Source: Paraspadella gotoi
Taxonomy: Eukaryota; Chaetognatha
Assembly (NCBI GenBank): GCA_051294375.1
Contig: CM119263.1
Location: 1,013,756-1,077,755 of the forward strand
DNA length: 64,000 nucleotides
Direction of reading: 5' to 3'
Part shown: in pieces, positions 12,731-25,966 of the stretch
Position numbering within the stretch: position 1 is the first letter of the stretch
How the letters are laid out: the number at the start of each line of letters is the position of its first letter
Notes under the pieces: model-generated
The model's input: the letters and a program-made list of their open reading frames with translations, nothing else
Databases searched by the model: none
What the model was told of the DNA's origin: nothing
Program-made: the position numbers and the translations under genes

Positions 12731-13712
12731 AATAATATCGTTGTTTGCATCAAAAACCAATTTTCCTTAAAAGTATTTTGTATCTATTTTTTTAGTTTTC
12801 TTTTTTTAACCACCGATGATAACTAATAAATGTATTATATACGATATTGGAAAACAAAAAAAAAAAATTGTACTGCACTTTGAAGTTTTTTTTTCAAAAT
12901 TGTTTAAAAGATGATCTTAAAAAGAACTACAAAAGAATCGTCTCTCTCTCTCTCATCTCTCTCTTCCCAAAAATCGACAACGGCCATGCCATAAAAGACC
13001 GGTAAATTATCTGAGCGCCAATAAAAGACGGTTAAAATAACTCAGATATTAATAGGACTAATAATCGAAAATCGTGACGCAGAGAGGAGGAAAAAAAATA
13101 TTAAGGGTAAGGCATAACATTTATCAGCACTGTTTACTATAGTTGTCAAAATCATACAGCGGAGTTATAAGGACAATTTTAGAGCAAATGAGTTGCGCCG
13201 ATGACTGCCTTATCACATGTATTTTCTCGTGAACCATGATGTTGTCATAGACATGAATAGATGACACTAATAATAACTCATAACTTATTCTAGCACTCGT
13301 GTATTTTATGAACATACCCTCCTGCATTACAAATTTATTTTGAAGACGGGCGCTAGCAGACCCTGGGATTTGCTGGTGTTTTTTTCTTTCTTAGCAAATG
13401 AGCAACCAACTATAGGCAAATTATATGGCATTTTTTAACGTAAGTGTGACAGACCGAACGAACAGCATACCGACCGATCGACTGGACCGACGAGACCGAC
13501 GGACCCGAGCCGATAACCACCGAAAAGCCACTAAAAAGTAAGAATAACATGAGGTCATCTTGTTTCTTATTTTCGCGTGACCCAAACTTGTCCAAAGAAT
13601 GAATCATTCGCATTGATTGTTATGTCCGGTCAAGTCTGAACCCAAAAACGGTTTTTATTTATATGTAGATTATGTTATTCTCTCTCAAAAATTTATAGCA
13701 ATATAATAAATT

Positions 13713-13793
13713 ATGATTATATACAAAAACGAAGAATTTTCTCAAAGCTATTGTACAAACTACCATATACTATTTCTTTAGGACCTTCAATTG
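13713..13793 (+). pseudogene. GT31 glycosyltransferase exon 1, copy 1 (broken)
   Basis: Counterpart of 26965-27041 with the same ATG context and the same TTG/GTAAGTG donor, but with inserted bases that disrupt the membrane-anchor frame. Confidence 0.65.
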
Positions 13794-14171
13794 GTAAGTG
13801 AAATCATCAGGGTGTCAATTGTAAGTTGTCTTCAATAACAAATATACAAACTAACATGCATTAAGTCTTCCGCAACATGGATATTTTAACGAGTTGACAA
13901 ATAAATAAATACAAATAATTTTTTGAATAATTTTTATTTTAAATATCTGTCGCTTAAAATACAACGTAAGTTTTTAAAATAAATATAATCAAATTAATTA
14001 ATAAAATACATTGAATACAAGATAAACTGAAGGGTCATAATGATATATTTAAACTGTAACCAATACTTAATTTTGGTTTTCAGATATGCCTATCCTTCTA
14101 ATAGCTTGGATGTTCTGCAATTTGTACCTTTTTGTCTGCTCGTTAATTTAGTTTTTTTATTGACTATTTAG

Positions 14172-14634
14172 GGCTTCAATTTGGAAATATTCCTTCCAAA
14201 CACACAGCGCAACCAATGTGTACAGCAAAAACAAACTGGACATACTTGCGATTTACTATTACATGACAATTGACCACTCAGATAAACAACGATTGAATTT
14301 AACTTCGTTGCAAGTGGGCAACCACCGAACCTGTCGCTGCTCCAGACTGTCGAACGTTTACATCTGTGATATTGCAACCCATATCGCTTTAAAACGTTGC
14401 TAAGCAACCCAGGGACTTTGCCGTCTGGCGGAAGCATCCATTAATCTTCTTGATCCACACGCGACCGTCCCCGTTAAAAACGGAGAGACATTAGGAATCT
14501 CGTGGGCGACGCGATTCCAAAGAAGTTTTTGGGCAATCTCGCCTCACGTTTTGTGTAGTTGGGAAATAAGTGAATATGGAAGATAACATCGCTTGCGTTT
14601 CTGACAAGATCATCATTATGGAATATATTTGCAG
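14172..14634 (+). pseudogene. GT31 glycosyltransferase exon 2, copy 1 (frameshifted)
   Basis: Aligns to 27409-27859, starting after the same TATTTAG acceptor and ending at TTTGCAG/GTTAG. Several one-base indels break the frame that codes the RRRDIRISWATR motif in copy 2. Confidence 0.75.
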
Positions 14635-15008
14635 GTTAGTTTAAAAGAAAAAGTTATATTTATTATTGTTAAATTAAAAAAATAAGTACCTCTTCGCCCC
14701 GGACTTGGAGAGGCAATTTGGTGGTTTTAAGGTCTCCATCACTCTATACAAGATAATGACAAAACGGGTTTCCCTGCAAGCTTTCAATTCTTTCAATGAA
14801 GAGTGGCTATAATTATTTTCAAAAGAAGGTTTTAATTGTAATGAAAAGCCACTCCATTAAGTATTAGATCGGGGCAATACTGTGAGTTATAACTCCGCAA
14901 CAGCATCAAAATCATTTTTTATATTTTAAATAATTCTGTGATGATTATATGCCAAGAATGCTAACGTAATATTTTTAAACATTTTAATCTATTTTATTTT
15001 ACATTTAG

Positions 15009-15168
15009 GAAGACTTTATGGACAAATACTATCAACTTGACAACACAAAGCGATAGCAGGTCTCAATTTGGCTCACCACCGAATATTTGTTCCAACGCGG
15101 AATTTATTTTCAAATGTCGACACGACGTCATTTTAAATGTTGACAAAAATTAAAATCCGCATCTGCAG
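15009..15168 (+). pseudogene. GT31 glycosyltransferase exon 3, copy 1 (frameshifted)
   Basis: Aligns to 28214-28363, the exon with the DDD metal-binding motif. The copy is 160 rather than 150 bases, with indels before and inside the DDD codons. Confidence 0.75.
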
Positions 15169-15315
15169 GTGATTGTCAATCAATCAATCAACATTTTAAA
15201 TGTTGACAAAATAAATCCCATCTAACAAGGTGAGTTGGTACAACAATAATCAATCCTTCAAACATTTTAAATGTTGACATATGTAAAATCCAAAAAATTC
15301 ATTAAAAAACACAAG

Positions 15316-15895
15316 AAATGATGCCAGTCTTCATATCCCTTCAAGGATCTTGCCCATCAACGCCCCTACATTGGCTGCAAAGCTGTAATGGTCGTCCTAA
15401 ATCGAAGACCGGATCTCAAAATGCGTTCATCACTAAAAAGAATGCCATTGATGTTTATTTTGCCCAAATTCTGTTTCGGATTCGCGATCCTCTACCTTCG
15501 GAATCCGACACCGGCCCGCCTTAGACACTGCTGTTCGCCAAAGGCCCACGCACTAACTTCAGTTATTACTCTTGTTTCGAGTTATTGTATGACGGGATTA
15601 CGGTGCCACGGTCCACGTACCCGCTGGCGAAGAGATTCGCACTTCAGTCATTTCATATCGGGGCAACGAACGACGATAAGGACACTTCTTTGTCACTTAT
15701 GTAGATCTATGTGCGATCTCGTAAGTGAAGTGTTGAGGTATTGTCAGCCATTGGTGGGAGATAGAGCAGAAACCAATGCGTGCAATACTGGAAAGTCTAT
15801 GCTCAACAAAGATGCCAACCAAAGGAAGATTTTGTATTAAGAGCTGTATATTATGTAAATTCTGTGAAGAGTAAAGAAAGCCGCGAAAACTTTGA
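15316..15895 (+). pseudogene. GT31 glycosyltransferase last exon, copy 1 (frameshifted)
   Basis: Aligns to 28506-28996. Fragments of the same protein can be read in all three forward frames (for example PSTPLHWLQSCN is an out-of-frame reading), showing multiple indels. No single frame covers the exon. Confidence 0.75.
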
Positions 15896-16484
15896 AGCCA
15901 AGAGAATATAGTGAATCTACAAAACGTGTTTTTTACTTTAATAGGCCATAGGAGGCTACGGAACCACAAATCCTACATACTCGGATCTGAAACATACTCT
16001 CTTTTTTCAGGACATTGTTTATTTTATCACGGAAATTGACATGTAATAAGGACAGTTATATTTTAGATTCTCGTATTACAGAAAGAATAATTTAAAAAAA
16101 AGAAATTGATGGAAGATGACCAGAAGGACAGAGAAACGAAGATCAGATAAAGAGAAAATTAAGGTAGAGAATCGCAAATGAATAGAACCAAGAATGGAAT
16201 CTGGATCTACTACGCGTACTCTGATTGGCATTGTAATCATCTATCGGAATCGATACCTAATGAGAAGTATCCGGGCTTCGTGCCCGAGTCAGAGAAACGA
16301 ACCCGTGCCTTAGATGGATTCCCGATTGCTAGGATGTATAACCATGGCCACACCTGGGACCACTTTTGAGAATAAAATCCAAATTGGTCTTCATAGTTTG
16401 AAATCTCTCTGGCTACGTGCCTTAAATGTGGTAGAGGACAAGCGGCTGGGATGAGATGAGACGACGAGAAGGCAGAGAGCGGAA

Positions 16485-16850
16485 GAGAGGAGAGAGAGAG
16501 AGGAGAGAGAGGGAGTAGGGAGGAGACGAGGTCTAGGCACAAGGAGAAGACGGAGAGAGAGAGAGAGAGAGAAGAGAGAGAGACGAGAGAGAGGAAAAGA
16601 GCGATCCGGCGCGGGAGAAAGAGAGAGAGAGAAGACAGAGAGCTCAAGGATTGGCGATCGGGGAGGGCAATTAAAAGTGGAAGAAACGACGAAGTCAGAA
16701 TTGAAAAACCCCATATTCCTGACGAAACCAACTCGACAATGGAAAAATAAAGATAGAGAAAGGGAGGGACGAGAGAGAGAGAGAGAGAGAATAAGAGAGA
16801 GGAGAGGAGAGGAGAGAGGGAAAGAGAGAAAGAGAGAAGAGAGAGATAGA

Positions 16851-16883
<33 letters not shown>

Positions 16884-17000
16884 GGAGAGAGAGGAGAAGA
16901 GAGGAGAGACAGAGAGAGGAGAGAGAGAGACAGAGAGACAGAGAAGAGAGAAGAGGAGAGAAGAGAGAGAGAGAGGAGAGAGAGAAGAGAGGAGAGAGGA
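16485..17000. repeat. Long imperfect (GA)n tract, copy 1
   Basis: About 500 bases of GA-rich repeat, interrupted near 16640-16745 by the dispersed repeat described at 12360. The counterpart is 29462-29995. Confidence 0.9.
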
Positions 17001-18327
17001 AGAAAGATGTATTGAATAAGGAGAAACACACACAAAAAAAAGGAGAGAGATGAAGCGAGCGATGCCCTCACTCCCCCCCACTTTCCTTCAGTCACCCCGA
17101 AAAAAACTTGAAAAGAAAAAGGAGCAAAAGTTGTGCCGTTCGCATAAACGAAACGATCGACTCTTCGCCGCCGCCGCCGCACGCGAGCAGCAGCAGCCCC
17201 CGGCCTCTGGCGCCCTCCACGACGACGGAAATGACAGCGCTTTACAATTGCGTCGGCAAAATTTCGATTTCAGAGAAATAATCGAACCTTTTTTTCTCTT
17301 CTAGAAATTTAATTAAATTAATTCAAATTAAAAAAAAAATCAAATCCAATTAATCAATCAAATCGATCAATCAATGGTCATATCCATTTATAGAAATGAT
17401 CCAAAACAATTAATAGGCCCTGCCTTAAAATCGACATCAATTCAGTCAGAATGAATTATGGCATACTTTAAATCTTAATTAAAATCGGATCAACAGGAAT
17501 GACGCCCCCCAAAAAATTTTCCTTCTTAACTTCTTGAATTTCTTGTTTCTTTTTTTTTCCATCTCGACTTCTCTGGTTCAGTTCTGTACTGTTCACTGTT
17601 CTGTTCTGTACTGTTTTGTTCTGTTCTGCTTCTGTTCTCAGATTCTGTTCGCGCTGCTTTTCCCTTTTTTTCTTTTTGCGCAAATTTTTAATTAAAACCG
17701 CAACGCGCGACGCAAAAACGCAACAAAAGAACATCCAGCACATTTTTTCTCTCACTTCTTCCGGTTAATTATATCCATTTTTTCTCCGACTTGGAGCGAA
17801 ATGGATCGTAGCAGGAAAGAGGGCGTCAATGTTTTACCAGGGAAGAGCGGTCGCCTGACACCAACTTGTGATAGAATGTGGTCGTGCACCCGATGGGCGC
17901 ATTGTTAATGCACATTTTTGCAACCTATAAAGTGCACACGGGAAAGCGTGTGTTCTGTCATGTACGCACGTACTTGCAAGTGTGTAGCTTTTTATCAGTA
18001 TACGGTTTTCTTCCTATTTTTTTTTTTTTTTTTTTTGCGAACCTATTCGAAGTTTTCCTTCTTTGACTAATTAGTGCTCAGTGGTTCCACTATTCAGGCA
18101 CAAGCAACTCATGTGTTAATTTGGAGAGTTATTCTCCGAGTCAACTTTTTCTCAAATTTCGTTTAAAAACTAGATATATTACAAATCAATATATTAAATA
18201 TATTAAAAAAAGACATACAACATTTTTATCTCGAAAATATATCCTCCACGTATCCATAAATTGACTATTGATCACGGTATTTTAGAATTTTTTTGCGGGG
18301 GTGATGTTGTTCTACCGTTTTTTTATC

Positions 18328-18510
18328 AACATCATATCATTCATCAATCATCATCATCAATAGTCATCATCATCATCAACCATAATCATTTATCAATCAT
18401 CATCATTAATCATCATTCATCATAATTCATCATAATCATCATAATCATCATAATCATCATCATCATCATCATCATCATCATTCATTCATCAATTCATCAT
18501 CAATTCATCG
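18328..18510. repeat. (CAT)n trinucleotide tract, copy 1
   Basis: CATCAT runs with single-base interruptions. The second copy (31275-31440) ends in a purer (ATC)n run. Confidence 0.9.
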
Positions 18511-19087
18511 CTCACCCTCATCCCAAACTAACAATATGCATTTTAAACGAACCAGGTAGTCCCTTCACGCATATTAACAACTTCAGACTCTCGCCTCCTC
18601 TCGCTTTTCACGCGCGACGTCTCCCCAAATTGAGCCCAAACTCGACACGCCCACTGTTTCTCAAGATTGGCCCGCCATTGTCTATGCAAGTTCGAAGAGG
18701 CCGGAAGGTGACGAAAAAAAAAAACCAATCTTATTTTTTTTGTTTTGGATCCGATTAGGTAATGTTTTTTTTTTGTTTTTTGGATGTTCGTATTTTACGA
18801 CCCAAAGTTTTATGGAAAAATGTCGGGAGAGTAAAAATGTAGGCTTCTTCAACGGCGAATTACTAAGCAAAAATTTAAAAGCTCTATGAACGTATTTTAA
18901 TAAATCGTTTTTTTAAAAAAAATACCTTATGAAAACTTTGTAATTGTCTTCAAAATGACAAATTTTATTCTTTTTTTTAATAAACACTCGGACGCGTCTG
19001 CTTTAAATGCGTCTCGAGTTGGTAAAAGTTAATATTTATAAATTATATTATTACATTTAAAAATAAAATTCCGTCCCAGAAACAAAC

Positions 19088-19214
19088 CCGATTTTCGAGA
19101 TTTCCCAAACGTACAGGAACACATGACGCCCCCACCCATTCTCAGCTTTTCCAGGTTGGGCGTAGTGAAGTACCAAATAGTTACGCGTCGCATCGCTGGA
19201 CGTCTTTGTCGATT
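19088..19214 (-). pseudogene. SGSM TBC exon (Arg-finger exon), copy 1, frameshifted
   Basis: Counterpart of 32003-32116. Residual peptides such as YLVLHYAQPGKAENG in the wrong frame and [12 protein letters not shown] at the start show that inserted bases shift the frame after the RCD codons. Confidence 0.75.
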
Positions 19215-20309
19215 CTGTGGAGAGATGGATGGAGCAAGTTCGGGCAGTTGGTCGACGGAGTGTTGTGGAAAAAAGCATTAAAGGAAAAAAAAGCATTAAA
19301 GCAATTAAGAAAAAAGCTTAAAGCATTAAAGGATGGTGGAAAATGCGTTGACCGACTGAACGAAGGCTTCGGCAAAAAAAGGTTGATGTGTACAAAAATA
19401 AGGGGGAGGAATGGACGCTTAAGAGAAGTAATGCCATGAAAGCGAGATAATGAAATGGCATGAAATTGTTGGTAAACATGTGAAAATAAAGATACATTAG
19501 GGAGAGAAAGAAGAAGGATATTCATTGACCCTGAATCGAATTTTTTGGTCAATCAATAAGGCGACGTGAAAGTTACATTACAAAAATTCTAAAAGTCCCA
19601 TTATGAACAACATTTACCATCAAACATTAATTTGCCTAAAAAAATTAATTTTATGTTTAATTTCGCAGTAGGCTAGTATTTATATATAGTTACTATTCCT
19701 TATAAAAATCGAAAATTTTTCAAAATAGGCTTTTTTAATTTGATTGCAGATTTGAATTTCCTCCCGTTCAAAAGCTTGGATAAAAAAATATAATTCATTT
19801 TAAAAATTCTCATTAAGTATAGCGTTAAAATTTAAAAACTATATTGATCAATATATAAAAGTTAATTCAGTTTAAAATATAGCTTTCTAATTTTTGACCA
19901 CTTAATGAAGGAATTGTTCAAAAAGAGTTATATTTCTTTTTAATCAACTTTTTATGACGAATCCAAATCTGCAAAAAAATCTTAAGGAAAAATAACTGTT
20001 TTAAAACTTTTAACATTTATTGTTTTAGTACTAGTATAAATATGGCCTACGCGTAATTGTAAAAATTTATTAAAATTTTTTTTATACATAAATGTTCAAA
20101 TTATAATGTTGTTTCGTTCCCACTTTAGGAATTTTAAATTAAAGTTAAACTTAGGAATTTTACTACGCCTTATTAATCAATAAGGAAAGTTTCAGCATAC
20201 TTATCTTTCGTCTCTCTTCCTTCCCAATTAGAATGACTTTTTCACACCCGCAAGTGTATCTCACGTTCCATTGACGACTTTCACAGTCGAAGGATCACAC
20301 TTATCTCAC

Positions 20310-20402
20310 CGGTGAAGATTGACCAAACTGTCGACGACGCTGGCCGCGGGTTCTTCTACATCCGGTGGCCAAATGACGCCCTCCTCGGAACCCGTTTTCT
20401 GC
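20310..20402 (-). pseudogene. SGSM exon upstream of the TBC core, copy 1, frameshifted
   Basis: Counterpart of 32577-32661 with the same TTTTCAG acceptor and CACCG/GTGAG donor, but 93 rather than 85 bases long owing to scattered insertions. Confidence 0.7.
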
Positions 20403-20649
20403 CTGAAAATTAAAGTTTACGCATATGATGCATTAATCGAAATTTTTTTAAAATCATTTTTACTCTCGTTAAATTTATCCTTTGTAATTTTTTTACCAAT
20501 ATTTGGAATTCGTGTACGAATAATACTTTTGGTCCGAACTGACACAGAACTGTTTGAAGGTCGGCCTCCATTATCTTTTGCAGGGGTTCTGGACGAATAT
20601 ATTTTCCGGAAGGCCAAAGTCAATCGTTCTCTCTCTTCCTCTTTCGTCT

Positions 20650-20695
<46 letters not shown>

Positions 20696-20822
20696 CTTCT
20701 CTCTCTCTCTTCTCTCTCTCTTCAACCAAGTGGAAGCTAAATTTTCTCTTTACTCTCTTCTCTCTCTCTCTCTCTCTCTCTCCGTCTCTCTCCTCTCTTT
20801 CTCTCTCTCTCTCTCTTCTCGT

Positions 20823-20864
<42 letters not shown>

Positions 20865-20870
20865 GGGTCC
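20650..20870. repeat. Imperfect (CT)n tract, copy 1
   Basis: CT-rich dinucleotide repeat interrupted by a short unique stretch (CAACCAAGTGGAAG). It corresponds to 32885-33060. Confidence 0.9.
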
Positions 20871-22251
20871 CTCAAGGGTCAAGTGAGGAATTCGAGTCAC
20901 CTCCACTTTCTTTTTTCCCAAAGAGACGCAGTTTTTGAATGAAAAGGACATAGCCGAAAAAAAAAAGAAGATGTTTCGATGCGAGGAAAAAAAGAATAAA
21001 GAATAAAGACAAAAGAGAGGAAATTTAAAGACTCGCTGTACGAGGAGATTTGAAAAATACTAACATAACTCAATTGAACATATTTTTCTTAAACCCTTCC
21101 TTTTGGTTTTTTCAAATTAAAACTTTTGGGAAATAAAATGAGATATATAAAAATAAGAATATAAAAAATAAATGATTACGAAGTGAAAATGAAGATGAAA
21201 TTATGATTAAAATAATACAATTTTTCCACTATTTATTGAAAAATTGCAAGATTACTTGTTTTGATATATTAGGCTTTAAAATTGTATTATTAAAATTTAA
21301 AATATGCCATATGTTAGTATAAAAAGAACAGAATAAGGAGGCAAAAACGAAAGGCAAGCCGTTAACCAATCGAAAACAAGGAAGTTTGTGACTTCTGTGA
21401 AATAGATAATGGTAAACTAGAAGAGTTAAAGTGAAGGAAAGCGTGAAAAGAGTTCAGTTTGGATAGGGAAGAGTCGGAGTGAGCGGGATCCGGTGAAAAA
21501 TCAGGAGTAGGGCTTACCACTCGCGAGACGAAGGGAAAAAAAACTAAGTGAAAGTCAAACTCGTTTTTTCTAATGCCTGCATGGTGGCTATGGGTAAATG
21601 AGGAGAGAAATGGTTTTTAAAAGTAGAACAAAATATAGTAAAGAAATAGTTATTATGGGAATAAAAAAAATGAAAAAAAATGAAAAAAGAAAGCGGTAAA
21701 AGAACAGGGGGATTAACCACAGCAAGGCTTACAACAGACAGCGAACAAGCAATGAGCAGCCTAATATATTCTTTTTCAAATCCAAAGAAAAGTCGAAAAA
21801 GAACAAACTCCATAGGCAAAAAGTCGTGAAACTGAAAAAGAAATGATTTTTTTTTGGCGAAAAAATATAAAAATACAAAGAAAGAAAAAAAAAGAAATAT
21901 GATGACGGCAGAACCAAACTTAGGCGAGGGGACCATCGCCTGGAAAAAAGAAGTCCCGTGACCTTTAAGAATAAAATACTACGAGAAGCTTAATTCTTAT
22001 TCCAGTCCGCTTAATTCTTATCCAATTAGTCTTTTTATTTGTACAAAAGCAATTCCTCATTCAGGATGTTGTGACGTGAGTATCAAAATGGAAAAAAAGA
22101 CACAAACTACAAATCAGCTCACCTTAGCGGATTGGAAGTCTTGGCAAATTAGTTGAGTAACAAAATAACTTCTCGAAGATTATATTACATCTCTAGATTT
22201 CTCCTAAAAAAAAATTAAAACTTTTTTCATTCGAGTGAACGGGTAACTCAC

Positions 22252-22404
22252 TTTGGTGAGTGACCCGAAAGGGTTCGTGGCGACCTCTGCGTTTTTGATG
22301 GGACTTTTCCACGAAAGGATTTCGTCCTTGCGTCGGGAAATCGTCGTCCTTTCCTTCTGACGTCGTCGTCCGTCGTCGTCGTCGTCGTCGTCGTCGTCCT
22401 TTGA
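22252..22404 (-). pseudogene. SGSM poly-Asp exon, copy 1, frameshifted
   Basis: Counterpart of 34362-34509. The (GAC)n run and the downstream residues are present, but indels move the frame between DDDV and the FRG/FVE region. Confidence 0.7.
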
Positions 22405-22667
22405 CTGACGGAAACAAAATTAAACTTTTTTGTTAATTGAGCAATATATTTATCAGGAACAGAGATAATTGAAAAAGCGTTCAAAACTTCTTAATAATAT
22501 ACAGTGTTTAGTTTTAAAATGAAAGTAACCTTGAAGCCTTTTTCCTAATTATTTATATTTCAAAATATTTTTCACTAAATATTTCTTCCTCAAATTTCAA
22601 TAAACTTTAAATTTCCTTCTGCCCATTCGGTTTTCTCTCTTCCTCCTAAGGAGCCCCTTTCTCGCGC

Positions 22668-22932
22668 CTTTTTTTCCAAAGAATCGCCCAGTTTCATCTT
22701 GAATTCGAATTCAGTTAAATTTTAGGTTTTAAAGATGGTATGTTAATAGTTTGCGGTAAGGGAAAAGAGTGTTAAAGATTATGTTAAGGATTAAGTGTTA
22801 GAGATTAGGATTTGGATTAAAGATTAAGCGTAACAATTTAATGTTTCATGATTAAGTTATAAGTTAGTTTAAGATTAAATATATATTAGCGGATTAAGAA
22901 ACAGAAATTTCGGGTGTTCTTGCAAAAAGAGC
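22668..22932. mobile_element. MITE-like element with TTAGGG-like interior, copy 1
   Basis: Left end TTTTCCAAAGAATCGCCCAG and right end CGGGTGTTCTTGCAAAA are imperfect inverted repeats. The interior is a degenerate run of GATTAGG/GATTAAG phrases. It is the copy 1 form of 34762-35011. Confidence 0.6.
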
Positions 22933-23059
22933 CATCTACTTCCCCATTCATTCTTCCTCCTCCTTGGCTCCTCCTCTCTTTGCTTCTCTTCTTCCTCCCC
23001 TCTTCCTCCTCCTCCTTTTTGCTCTTCCTCCTCTTCCTCCTCTTCCTCCTCTTCCTCAC

Positions 23060-23201
23060 CTCCTCAATGTCTTCACTCCGTCCACCGAAGTCTCGTGCCC
23101 GAAGACGTTGTCTTCGTTGTCGTTTGTTGTTGTTGTTGTTGCCGTCGTCTCTTCCTCCAAAGTCCAGAAAACGGACGTCGGGGCGTTGACGAGGCTGTTG
23201 T
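23060..23201 (-). pseudogene. SGSM Thr-rich linker exon, copy 1, indel-bearing
   Basis: Counterpart of 35139-35278, with the same CTCCACAG acceptor and GAGGAG/GTGAGG donor. The counts of CAA triplets differ, and single-base changes break the frame. Confidence 0.6.
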
Positions 23202-23216
23202 CTGTGGAGAGAGGAG

Positions 23217-23260
<44 letters not shown>

Positions 23261-23934
23261 TAGATAGAAGAGAAAAAAAAAAGAGAGAGGAGAGAGAGAT
23301 TATGGGAAAATGTAAAAAAATTGATTAACAAAATTATTAAGAAAAATTTAAAAGATAGAAGCAAAATTACTCATTTTCAAAATAAAGAAAACTAAACAAG
23401 ATACTGAATAAGGAAAATCAATGGAAAATAATAAAACTAATTTCAACTTAAAAAACTTTCGGTATTACTCCTTTCGACTTTTTTTCTTACTATTTTTATG
23501 TACCTTTACATAATTTCCGATAGTATAATCTATGCAATTGCCTCTTTCCTTTCATTTCCTGCTCGATATTTCATTCTTTTTTTTATTCTCATGTAAATAT
23601 ATTTAAAAAAGGATTTGATGAAATTTCTAACGCCGACAGCTTCATCGGTTTTTAATTAAAACGAAACTCAAGAAAATATTCCGAATTCTTCTTTTGATCA
23701 TTTATGTCCTCCATATCTCTCTCTAAGAGGATTGGGCCCCATATCTCCGCTCAGGGGTCAAATATTGAGATTCGCTTCATAGTTCCATTTATATTGTTAA
23801 TAAGACTATATATGTCAAATTTCACGAAATTATATCGGGTAGTTTGGTGGGAACAGATTCTGGTCACAAAAAAAGGGGTGCCTCATTTTATAATATGAAG
23901 CCTTCTGTAAGGAAAGACAAGAGTAGCAAGAAAC

Positions 23935-24215
23935 CAACAACAACAGAAAAAGATAACAACAGCGACGACAACAGTAAAGACAACAACAACAGAAAAAGAT
24001 AACAACAGTGACGACAACAGTAAAGACAACAACAACAGAAAAATATAACAACAGCGACGACAACAGTGACGACAACAACAACAGAAAAAGATAACAGCAA
24101 GGACAACAGTGACGACAACAACAACAGAAAAAGATAATAACAGCGACGACAACAACAACAGAAAAAGATAACAACAGCGACAACAACAGCGACGCCAACA
24201 GCAACAACAAACAGA
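23935..24215. repeat. Minisatellite of ACAACAGAAAAAGATAACA-type units, copy 2
   Basis: Regular tandem units of CAACAACAACAGAAAAAGAT plus AACAACAGYGACGACAACAG. It corresponds to 10860-11135. Confidence 0.9.
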
Positions 24216-24318
24216 ACGTTCTCGCGCGCATTTCTTCCTTTAACGATCCCTTTGGTGAAAATATCGTGGACCCTTTTCCTTATTCGCCTCATTTACGATG
24301 TCTTACTTTCCTCTCTCT

Positions 24319-24475
24319 NNNNNNNNNNNNNNNNNNNNNNNNNNNNNNNNNNNNNNNNNNNNNNNNNNNNNNNNNNNNNNNNNNNNNNNNNNNNNNNNNN
24401 NNNNNNNNNNNNNNNNNNNNNNNNNNNNNNNNNNNNNNNNNNNNNNNNNNNNNNNNNNNNNNNNNNNNNNNNNNN
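24319..24475. other. Assembly gap (N run)
   Basis: 157 N bases. Copy 1 shows a CT-rich tract of about 95 bases at the matching place (11245-11339). Confidence 0.99.
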
Positions 24476-24978
24476 TCTTTCGCTCCTTCATGCCAGATCG
24501 TGCCTTTGTTTAAAAGAGACAGAATTCCTCTTCGACTGGCCATTTTTGCATTGCAAATGCAATAAGAATCGTCGTCGACGTCGTCGTCGTCGTCTGACTG
24601 ATGAAAACCTGAGCCGTAAGAATCGAAACAAGTTTTCGGTTCCATTCGCTTTGAGAGAAATTGATGCCGTAAAGATAATAATACCCTCTAGGAAAAAAGT
24701 ATATCACATTTTTTGTAGAGGATATCTACTTAAAAACTTATTTGATTTAAAAAAAAAATCAGAATGTTTCAAAATCTACATCGAATTTTCTTTCAGTAGC
24801 TTCCTTTCATTTTTTCGAAGGTCAAATCGTTTAGAAGTTACAAGAAAAAAAAATAGCAACTTCGCTTGTGACGAATGACGAAAAAAAACCGTATTTAGTT
24901 TTTCACCANNNNNNNNNNCGAATGACGAAAAAAACCAAATTTAGTTTTTCACCATTATTTCTTTTTATTTTGAATAGA

Positions 24979-25206
24979 NNNNNNNNNNNNNNNNNNNNNN
25001 NNNNNNNNNNNNNNNNNNNNNNNNNNNNNNNNNNNNNNNNNNNNNNNNNNNNNNNNNNNNNNNNNNNNNNNNNNNNNNNNNNNNNNNNNNNNNNNNNNNN
25101 NNNNNNNNNNNNNNNNNNNNNNNNNNNNNNNNNNNNNNNNNNNNNNNNNNNNNNNNNNNNNNNNNNNNNNNNNNNNNNNNNNNNNNNNNNNNNNNNNNNN
25201 NNNNNN
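24979..25206. other. Assembly gap (N run)
   Basis: 228 N bases, with a small additional gap at about 24909-24918. The repeated sequence CGAATGACGAAAAAAACC on either side of the small gap suggests overlapping contig ends that were not merged. Confidence 0.99.
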
Positions 25207-25675
25207 GGAAATATGTGCAACATCAATATCGGGGCTAAAAAGAATTTCATTAAAGGTGTAGAAAAACATTTCACCGTCATATCTAAATTTGCGTTACGAG
25301 AGCATACCCAGATGAATGCAGGCAGTAGTCGAGAACATACCAAATATTGAGAATGTTTTACCCATATTTTGTATATTTTATTGAATAAACTAAACTTTTG
25401 AACAATTATGTGATATACTTTTTTTCTACAGTGCGTCCAATGGTACTGTGTGTTAGAAAAGGGCTTACTGCTCCCAGATCGAAAAACTTTAATTCATTAT
25501 AATGAATATGCGAATTCGTATATGAACATGTTGTAAGGAATGCTACAATGCCGAACAAAATGGAACAACTCTAAGAAAATAAACTGATGCTAAAATTACC
25601 TCATAAGACGTTTTGAAGTCATGAAACAAACGGGAATTGTATTATCTATTTTTTGTTAACAAGGATTGGGATCGG

Positions 25676-25777
<102 letters not shown>

Positions 25778-25966
25778 AAGTAGTTGGATCGGAGGGCAAT
25801 AAAAGGGAAACGAGATGAGACGGAAAAGTCGAAATTGAAAAATCCATATTCCTTAACAAATCTACAGCTTCTTCTGCGTATTTGAATATCAAGTATTTGT
25901 TCGATATTATCCTTTCATTTCGTTGAGTTTGAGATTTAACGAAAATTTGTTTTTTATGTTTGATGT

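Larger units (their letters stand above)
10641..23727. repeat. Tandem segment, copy 1 (indel-rich)
   Basis: This stretch matches 23728-35860 end to end in the same orientation. Both begin after AAGAG with GATTGG, a run of G/C and TCTCCGCTCAGG, and both end in TATGTCCTCCAT. Differences are mostly single-base insertions and deletions spread evenly through introns, exons and simple repeats. Every exon recognised in copy 2 is frameshifted here. Copy 1 is about 1 kb longer, consistent with excess insertions. I judge it an uncorrected long-read copy or alternative haplotype rather than an aged duplicate; a true pseudogenised duplicate is the alternative. Confidence 0.85.

Noticed and set aside
13713-15895. 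A second functional GT31 gene
   Set aside because: Every exon carries frameshifts relative to 26965-28996, and the whole segment is an indel-rich duplicate.
16391-17182. 260-residue Ser/Leu-rich open frames on the minus strand
   Set aside because: Produced by a GA-rich tract; the same frames break in the second copy.
18328-18510. Possible CRISPR-like regular array
   Set aside because: It is a simple CAT trinucleotide repeat without spacers.
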